This document shows, piece after piece, positions 56,646-64,000 of a DNA stretch of 64,000 bases. The notes beneath the pieces were generated by a model that did not search any database, was not told where the DNA came from, and saw only the letters and a program-made list of their open reading frames with translations. Position 1 is the first letter of the stretch. Each line of letters starts with the position of its first letter. Source of the DNA: Solanum dulcamara (lineage: Eukaryota > Streptophyta > Magnoliopsida > Solanales > Solanaceae); contig NC_077247.1 in the NCBI RefSeq assembly GCF_947179165.1, positions 11,359,501 to 11,423,500 of the forward strand, read 5' to 3'. The translations under genes and the position numbers were made by a program.

Positions 56646-58029
56646 CCACAACCTATGCAAATTCAAGTTTTCAAACAAAATATTAAACCAACGATGCCCA
56701 TGTCATTTTTTTTAAATCCCGATCGAAATTGACCTGAAATGCCTGAAAAGCCCAATTCTGAAAATGAGTAGAAAATTCTAGAAACTTTACAAGAACAACA
56801 TCCTCAAAATATTTGGGATTTACTAGTGAAAATGGAAGTGGATTTAGACTTAAAACGAGCTCACAATCATCAAAACATTGAAACTAATTCAAGTTCTTGA
56901 AACCCCATTTCTCCAATTCAAAAACCTCAATTTAATTCTAAATATCTTAAATAATCCATGGGTAATCAAGATTGGAGGTTAGAATCACTTACCCTAAAGT
57001 TTTCCCACAAAATCTCCTCTAAAAATAGCCTCCCTGATCACTAACTCCGCGAACACAGAGACTGATGCCATTACACTCCACGAACGCGGAGACTGATGCC
57101 ACTACACTCCGCGAATGCGGTCTCCACTCCACGAACGGAGAAAATAGAACCACTGCAATTCACAAACGCGGCCAAGGCTCCACAAAAATGGAGAAGGATT
57201 TTCTTTTCCTTCGAAAACACGGCCACAGCTCCGCAAATACGGAGAAGAAACTCCCAGGCACTAGATATCAACAACTCTACCAAGTCCAAAAATCATGAAA
57301 TCAACCCTCGAAATTTGTTCAGAACCTCTTATAGACAAACCTTCAATGCAACCCCACTAAACTCGACGTTCCAGAATCAACAGAACCATCAGAATTCAAT
57401 TCGAGGCCTCCTTGACTCAGAAACAAAAAAGTCTCAACTAAACCAACCTTATGCCTCAAAAGACCAAAACAGCCTCGAATCTTCCAAAAAAATACATAGG
57501 AGCTCTCGCTAGGCATAAAATCACCCTTCAAATCCAATGAAGTCATAGAAATTCAATTCCGAGCATCCGATCCTCAAATATTGACCAAAGTGAAACTTAT
57601 GGCCAAAAACTCAAATATTTCTAACTCAACACCTCAAATACATGATATGACCCCGAATTTGATTCTGTCAACTCCCGTACACCAATTTCAACATTCCAAA
57701 ACTAATAGAATCAACAAAATTTCATTTCGAGACTCAAAAATCCAAATGACCTAAAATACCACTTATGACTATCAATGAAATTTCATTCCGAGATTCAAAA
57801 ATCTGAATACCTCAAAAACCACTTTTGAGTCATTCTAAACCTCTAAAACTCAAAGTTTACCAAAAATCTCAATTTTTCAAGAAAACTACGAAACCAACAT
57901 TAGATATCAATCAAATATGACTCGAGAGAACTACCGGGAGGGGTAAAATAATCTTTTTATGATAATTTCCAAAAATGACCTCTAGGGTTATTACATCATC
58001 CACTACTAAAATCAATGTTCGTCCTTGAA

Positions 58030-59330
58030 CATGAAGTAAAATAAAGTACCTAAAGCCTCGAAAAGCTATGGATATTGGGCCCATATATCGTCCTCTGACT
58101 CCCAAGTTGCCTCTCCAACCGAGCGGTGCCTCCACTGTACCTTTACTGAAGCTATCTCCTTGGTCCTAAGCTTACGAAACTGCCTATAAAAAAGGATATG
58201 TGCTCCTCCTCAAAAGTCAAATCTGGATCCAACTCTATCATGTCAAGAGATAACACATGAGATTCATTTGGTACAAACTTCTGAAGCATGGAAATATAAA
58301 ACACAGGATGTACCACTGATAATCTAGGTATAATGTCCAATTTGTAAGCCACCTCTCCCACTCTCCTTAAAATCTCAAATGGGCCAATAAACCAAGGGCT
58401 AAGTTGCCCTTCTTTCCCAAAATGCATCAATCCCTTCATGGGCTACACTCAGAGCCAAATATGGTCACCCTACATGAACTCCAATGGTTAAACCTTCCTA
58501 TTCAAATAGCTCATTTGCCTACTCTAGGCTCTCAAGAGTCTACCCTAGATAACCCGAACCTACTCCATGGCATCCCTAAGTAAGTCCGTATATGAAGAGT
58601 CCGTCTCAGCTAAATCAAACTACCTAATAGGAGATCGACACCGCCTACCATACAATTCCTCAAATGGGGCCATCTGAATGCTGCAGTTATAACTATTGTT
58701 GTAGGCCAACTATGCTAAGGGAAAATACTGATCCCACCTAGTACCAAAATCAATAACATAATCTCTGAGCATATCCTTCAACACCTAAATTGTCCACTTG
58801 GACTGACTATCTGTTTGTGGGTGAAAAGTTGTTCTAATATCAAGCCTAGTACCCAGGCCCTCCTGTAAAGCCTGCCAATAGTATGAAGTGAACACTGAAC
58901 CCCAATCTAAAACTATAGATACTTGACTCCATGAAGACGAATGATATGACTGATATACAACTGAGCTAGCCTATTAGCTGTGTACTTTACCTTTACTAGG
59001 ATAAAATGGGCAGACTTGGTCAATTCATCAACCACCATCCATATAGAATCATACCCTCCCACGGTGGGAGGAAAACCCACAACAAAGTCCATGGTGATCC
59101 TTTCCCACTTTCAAATAGGAATGGACATCCTCTTACTCACACCTCCAGGACACTGGTTCTCATTCTTGACCTGCTGATAGGTCAAACAATTGGACACAAA
59201 CTCTGTAATGTCCCTCTTTATCACACACCACCAGTAATGCTGACTAAGGTCATGATACATTTTTCCATGCCTGGATAGATAAAATATCGAGAGCAATGAC
59301 CTCCTCTAGCATCAATTTGATCAAGTCGCC
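58030..59330 (-). pseudogene. Integrase and chromodomain of the minus-strand element
   Basis: From the right: a zinc-finger part (HYWWCVIKRDITEFVSNCLTYQQVKNE, about 59190-59240), core (RITMDFVVGFPP, SIWMVVDELTKSAHFI, about 59000-59110), a broken middle, then 58439-58152 (MHFGKEGQLSPWFIGPFEI, VHPVFYISMLQKFVP) and the tail QFRKLRTKEIASVKVQWRH with GEATWESEDDI, ending near 58030. Stops and shifts lie throughout the core. The chromodomain-like tail supports a chromovirus-type element. Confidence 0.85.
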
Positions 59331-59689
59331 CACCTTGGGCACACAAATTTGGCCCCCAATCCTCATGACACCCTCTGAATCAAGTCTAGCCTCCTTGGCT
59401 TTACCCCTCAACACCTTGTCTCGAATAAGACATAGGTTCTTATCATCAAACTACCTCTCCTGAGTCTGCTCAACTAAGGAAGAGTGGGCCTCAATAGTAG
59501 TAATAAATCATCCACCCTTCTTAGAAACTCACAATCGAACAAGGCTATTGGCTAACCTCTAAAAATATCTACCCAAGGGTCTCCTGTAAACACTAATCAT
59601 CGTGAGACTCCCCATACTAGGAGCCTTCCTACTCAAAGCATCAACCACCACATTGGCCTTCCTCGGGTGATATAAGATAGTCATGTCAT

Positions 59690-60154
59690 AGTCCTTCATT
59701 AGGTCAAGCCATCTACGCTATCTCAAATTCAGATCCTTCTGAGTGAAGATATACTAAAGACTCTGGTGATCAGTAAATACCTCACAATGCACACCATATA
59801 AGTAAAGATGCCATAGATTCAACAAAAATACCACTGTTGCTAACTCTAGATCATGGGTAGGGTAGTTTTTCTCATGGGCCTTTAACTATCTAAATGCACA
59901 GGCAACTACCTTTACTTTCTGCATCAAAACTCCACCCAAACTAACACCATAAGAATCACAATACATGGTGAAGTCCATACCTTCTTCTGGTAAGGTCAAA
60001 ACAGGAGCTGAAGTCAATAAGGCCTTGAGCTTTATAAAGCTCACCTAACACTTATCGGACCAATGAAAATCTACCGACTTTGGAGTCAGTCTAGTCAGTA
60101 GGGCCACAATAGTAGAGAACTCCTGCATAAAGCATCGATAATATCCAGCTAAAC
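59690..60154 (-). pseudogene. RNase H region, heavily decayed
   Basis: Plus-strand text such as gtcatagtccttcattaggtcaagccatctacg and gatcagtaaatacctcacaatgcacaccatataagtaaagatg is the reverse of the RNase H blocks seen at 8400-8560 (HYLYGVxxxxFTDHxSL, RWLxLLKDYDMxxxYHPxKA). No frame remains open for long. Confidence 0.7.
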
Positions 60155-61027
60155 CTAGAAAACTCTGAATCTTAGTGGGGAAGTAGGCGTAGTCCATCCT
60201 CTAATTGCCTCAATCTTGTCCGAATCCACCCTAATACCCTCCTTGGACACCACATGTCCTAGAAATGCCATAAAATCAAGCAAAAATTTAAACTTCGAGA
60301 ACTTTGCATACAACTTTTGCTCCCTCAATTTCTGAAGCACCAACCTCAAATGAAAAAAATGATCCTCCTCTGTCTTGGAGTATACCAAGATTTCATCAAT
60401 GAAAACAATCACAAAGGATTCTAGATATGGCCTAAACACCCATTCATCAACTCCATGAACGCTGCTGGGGCAGGTCAGCTCAAATAACATAACCAGAAAC
60501 TCATAATGGTCGTAACAAGTTTGGAAAGCGGTCTTAGGAATATTTGATGGTCTAATCCTCAACTGATAATACCCAAATCTCCAATCTATCTTAGAGAACA
60601 AGGCCGCTCTCTGAAGTTGATCAAAAAATTCATCAATACGAGGAAGAGGATATTTGTTCTTAATTGTCACCTTGTTTAATTGTCTATAATCGATGCACAT
60701 CCTCATAGACCCATTCTTCTTTTTCACAAACAGAACCGATGTACCCCAAGGTGACACACTAGGGCGAATAAACCCCTTACTCAACAAAACCTGCATCTGG
60801 TCCTTCAACTCTACTAGAGCCATGCGATAAGGTGGAATAGATATGGGCTTAGTGCCCGACTCTAAGTCAATAGCAAAGTCAATATATCTATTCGGAGAAA
60901 CTCCCAGAAGATCAATAGGAAACACATCTTCAAACTCCATAACTACGGGAATAGACTCCATAGGAAGTGACTCAGCACTAGTATCCCGAATAAAGGACAA
61001 ATAGGACATACACCCTCTATCAATCAA
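60155..61027 (-). pseudogene. Reverse transcriptase, open 290 codons, with FIDE box
   Basis: The longest open stretch of the window. The blocks are [95 protein letters not shown] and [15 protein letters not shown]. Two anomalies stand out. The second catalytic Asp of FIDD is Glu. In the stretch before VFRPYL (about 60450-60475) a 2-nt loss and a later 1-nt loss shift the frame over about 11 codons, replacing the conserved TNAPAAF-type block with unrelated residues while leaving the frame open. It cannot be an active RT as it stands. Confidence 0.92.
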
Positions 61028-61084
61028 TCTCTGAGCATATATATAGGAGATGACCTTACTAGAATAGGAACCACTAGTGCCCTT

Positions 61085-61477
61085 CTACTCGATCCTCAGA
61101 ACATTGTGTATCACTAAGGTCACAATCTTAGCATAACAATATAGAATAGCACGGTAAGGAGAAAGATAATCCATACCCAATATCACATCAAAGTCTACCA
61201 TCCCCAGTATAATCATGTCTACCCAAGTATCATACCCAGCTAAAGAAACAAGACATGATCGATACACTCGATCCACCACTAAGGGCTCACCCATGGGTGT
61301 AGAGATATGTACATGCACAGGTATGCGATCACAAGTCAAATCTAATCCAGATACAAAATAGCTAGACACATAGGAGAATGTAGATCCAGGATCAAATAAC
61401 ATAGATGCAGGTCGATGGTAAATCAGGATGATACCTATAATAACTACATCAAAAGCCTTAGCCTTGGGTCTCCCCAA
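61085..61477 (-). pseudogene. Aspartic protease of the minus-strand element
   Basis: 130 open codons with ASMLFDPGSTFSYVSSYF (active-site DPGST), GEPLVVDRVYRSC and MVDFDVILGMDYLSPYRAI. This is the best-preserved protease in the window. It is separated from RT by a stop at 61085 and from gag by a frame change near 61480. Confidence 0.88.
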
Positions 61478-61499
61478 AAAAACATTGAACTGAGCTCCT

Positions 61500-62899
61500 C
61501 TACCGCAACCTACTTGAATCGTACCTCTACCTCACAGAACCAAACCACCACCACCAGAGGCTCTACCACCTCTACTTGTTTGAGCTCTACCCCGACCTCT
61601 AGTCAGAGGCACCGAATCTCTCTTTGGAGCTGCTGAATAAGTTCCCTGGGGCCTTAAATGAGTCTGTAGTGGGCACTGGCGCATCAAATAACTGAGATCT
61701 CCATAACTAAAACATGACCTCAAGACAAAAGACTACTATAGCGACCCTAAAGAAATTCCATAACCACCTTAACCCGAACTCTAAGACCCTCGGACTAACT
61801 GTCCACTATTAGCTGCTGACATAAAAGCATGAACAAGTCTCTAGCGCTGAAACTAATTGTCGACTCTATGTGAACCTCTACCTCCAAATGAGCTACCTGA
61901 AAACTGACCACTACCATGGGCCTTCTTGGGATCCCCAAACTCCTCTCTGACCATCAATTCCACCTTCTTAGCGGTCCTCAGTTTGGACTGGAAGGAAGCC
62001 CCCTCATGGGTTGATCTGAACACATAGGTTCGAATAGAGAAGGTCAAATCCATCATGAACCTACAGACTTTCTCTGCATTATCCGGGATCAACATTGTAG
62101 CATGCCTCAACAACTGAAAAATGGGCCTCTTACTTAACAACTGATATTCTGCCCTGAGTCAGACTCTCAAATCTCAATCTAATCTCCTCCCGTATGCTCC
62201 ATGGGATGAAATGATCCTTAAAAGTTCTAGAAAAAGCTCCCCACTCGATTAGAGGGGATCCAACCTGCCTGGACCTCAAGAATGTCCAATACCACTCCCT
62301 GGCTAACCCACAGAGCTGGAGTGCAACAAATCAAACACCTAAGCATCAGCCATGCTCACTGCCTCCAATATCTCACGATATAATGTGAAAAACTCATATG
62401 CATCCTTACTCTTACCACCCTACAATTGAGGTGATTTTATCTTTTGAAACCTCTTATAGCAGTGCTGATCAACTATAGTCATAACCATATCTAGAGCAAT
62501 TTGCTCATCGGCAGCTAGTGTGGGAACCAATGGTGGTTGGCCTACCTGAACCTGAACTACTAGGACCTGATGCTACTCTAGAGTCTGTAAACCAACCCTA
62601 GTCTGTGAACACTATGGCGTTCCTATAGCACCTTGAGTGAAACTCTACAATATATCCAGCATTCTCAATAAAGTCTCTTGAAGCAACGGTGGTGTGGGCT
62701 CTAGAGGAACTTGGTCCTCAACAATCTCAACCTGTGGCTCTGAGGAGACCTTTCTAGCATGACCTCAAGCAGGTACTACTCCTCAGGCATGGCCTCGGCC
62801 TCTCACTCGACTCCTACCTCTACCCCTAGATGGTGTCTCAATAGCTGCATTGGGGTCTTCTTCTCCTCTACCAATAGTCATAGATCTGATCCTCAGCAT
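61500..62899 (-). pseudogene. Gag of the minus-strand element
   Basis: A possible start at 62899 (MLRIRSMTIGRGEEDPNAA) runs into a Gly/Arg-rich stretch (SRGRGRSRVRGRGHA) and a stop. The middle open part 62140-61853 includes RPIFQLLRHATMLIPDNAEK, VCRFMMDLTFSIRTYVF and KAHGSGQFSGSSFGGRGSH, typical of this gag group. The zinc-knuckle area near 61700 (CFSYGDLSYLMRQCP) keeps the first and last Cys but not the second (CxxC), and the His is uncertain. Several stops separate the parts. Confidence 0.82.
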
Positions 62900-63081
62900 C
62901 TGCCAAAATAATATGTCACACCCAGCACTAGCGATAATGACTTGGCACGATAAGAAAAAATGAATAAAGGAAGTTTCTTAACAATCTTCATAGCCTCTCG
63001 AAGATAAGTACAGACGTTTCTGTACCAATCCTCGAGACTCTACTTAGACTTGACTTGTACACGTGATACCTATGACCTTGG

Positions 63082-63094
63082 GGCTCTGATACCA
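63082..63094 (-). other. Primer binding site, perfect tRNA-iMet match
   Basis: On the minus strand it reads TGGTATCAGAGCC, the full 13-nt plant initiator-Met complement. It defines the 5' end of the minus-strand element and the LTR edge just to its right. Confidence 0.93.
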
Positions 63095-63097
63095 ATT

Positions 63098-64000
63098 TTT
63101 CATGACCCAAATCTAGGTGCGATAGCACTTGTCCTTTCCCACCAAAAAAGTCAGCCTAAACCCAATATTTATAAAGAAATAAGAGGAAACAATCTAAATA
63201 AATAAATAATAAATAAAAGTGAAAGTCTTTCAACTTAAATTACCTCCAAATATTGGTTGTCACATGTACAAGCCGCTAAAATAACAAAACTGAAATGAAA
63301 GTACAAGTCTCATTATGTCTTCAACTCTTAAACAATGTAAAGCATAAAAATACAGGAACTATGAAAGTTCGCTGGACATCAATGGCTACCTCTCTCAACT
63401 CCCAAAAACCTCGAATGATTGAAAAGAGATGGTGTTCAAAGTCCGGGCTTAGCACCTACACAAGTGTAGAAGCAAGGGTGAGTACCTAACAATAAGGTAC
63501 CCAGCAAGCTAACTAGAAAAACTAAGTAAATCTAATAGGACTCACAAACTCATTTTCTCACCCAACCAAACTTCATGACTACAACATGTACAAAAATTAG
63601 CCCAATCTAACAGTTCATACTAAACAGTTCGATAAGGTTCAAATCACAGCTCAATATCACAAGATATATCGTATAAATACTCACAAGTCACAAATAGGCA
63701 TCAATTGTCAATATAGATATGCAAAATATGTATATGCACACTTAATGATCATTCATGTGTGCAATTACCGGCAAAGACCTCAACATAATAAAATCTGACA
63801 AGAAATGAACTCGGTCTCATAATCTCTGAGCGAAAATGACCTCAGTCCCATAGTCTCCTTGGAAATGACCTAGGCCATATAATCTCATTGAAAATGACCT
63901 CGACAATGTAATCCCACTGGAAATGACCTCGACAATATAATCCAGTAGGAAATATCCTCAGCAATATAATCCCATCGAAAATGACCTCGATAATATATTC
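63098..64000 (-). mobile_element. 5' LTR of the minus-strand element, cut by the window edge
   Basis: It starts with a decayed TGTCATGACCC (tttcatgaccc). 63431-64000 aligns with 54830-55400 of the other LTR, including the start of the ~29-bp repeat array at about 63790. Confidence 0.85.

Larger units (their letters stand above)
54825..57995 (-). mobile_element. 3' LTR of the minus-strand element, with LINE insertion
   Basis: It aligns with the right LTR from about 54825 (ctcagcacctacaaaagtgtagaagcaaggatgagtacc against 63450-63490). Its internal edge reads TGTAATAACCC on the minus strand, next to the PPT tagtggatga. A ~29-bp repeat fills 55195-55545 and a LINE 3' end sits at 55888-56645. 57045-57245 contains iterated ctccgcgaacgcggag words. 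Confidence 0.85.
54825..64000 (-). mobile_element. Minus-strand Ty3/gypsy element, runs off the window
   Basis: The left (3') LTR is 54825-57995, then the pol end at about 58030, integrase, RNase H, RT, protease, gag to 62899, PBS 63082-63094, and the right (5') LTR from about 63098 to beyond 64000. The left LTR lacks the ~330 bp that form 63098-63430. Gene order and wording match the element at 41275, a related family. All genes carry stops or shifts. Confidence 0.9.

Noticed and set aside
57065..57512. Overlapping open stretches of 77 and 138 codons
   Set aside because: They lie in the palindrome-rich part of an LTR, and their opening residues come from the repeated ctccgcgaa words. No domain is visible.

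Overview
This is plant nuclear DNA, most likely from a Solanaceae species (tomato, potato or pepper type). The evidence is AT-rich sequence dominated by decayed Ty3/gypsy LTR retrotransposons, an Au-type SINE tail, a Stowaway MITE, and one nuclear gene whose protein closely resembles plant mitochondrial ClpP. The Solanaceae assignment rests on recalled repeat types, not on a search. Nothing here is bacterial, and no operon or CRISPR array is present.

Layout. 1-11,094: an inverted gag/LTR remnant (minus strand) abuts a plus-strand chromovirus arranged integrase - LTR - gag - protease - RT - RNase H - integrase, with a 722-bp tandem duplication in the second integrase. 11,095-16,441: AT-rich sequence, a possible CACTA end, a (TA)n microsatellite and LTR remnants. 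16,442-26,808: a 6-kb LTR element with protease but no visible reverse transcriptase, carrying two nested solo LTRs (18,368-20,682 and 24,731-26,751). 26,809-36,360: the gene island. It holds CLPP2 (34,293-35,097, minus strand) and small elements: an hAT MITE, a Stowaway MITE, a foldback MITE, two SINE pieces, a LINE 3' end, and a MITE about 115 bp upstream of the CLPP2 start codon. 36,360-51,540: a ~60-bp tandem repeat array split by a solo LTR (itself split by a second solo LTR) and by a full-length gypsy element, all with identifiable 5-bp target duplications. 51,541-54,824: two further LTRs, one holding a plastid 23S rRNA fragment. 54,825-64,000: a minus-strand gypsy element whose right LTR runs off the window and whose left LTR contains a LINE 3' end.

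Only CLPP2 looks intact. Every retrotransposon gene has stops or frameshifts, and many of the stops lie where the family has Trp or Gln, as expected from C-to-T decay of methylated DNA. The mobile elements are related as a nested insertion history, not as a functional pathway. I did not find a clear new gene system. The most unusual signal is that several different LTR families each carry iterated short palindromic words in a comparable part of the LTR, a different word in most families.
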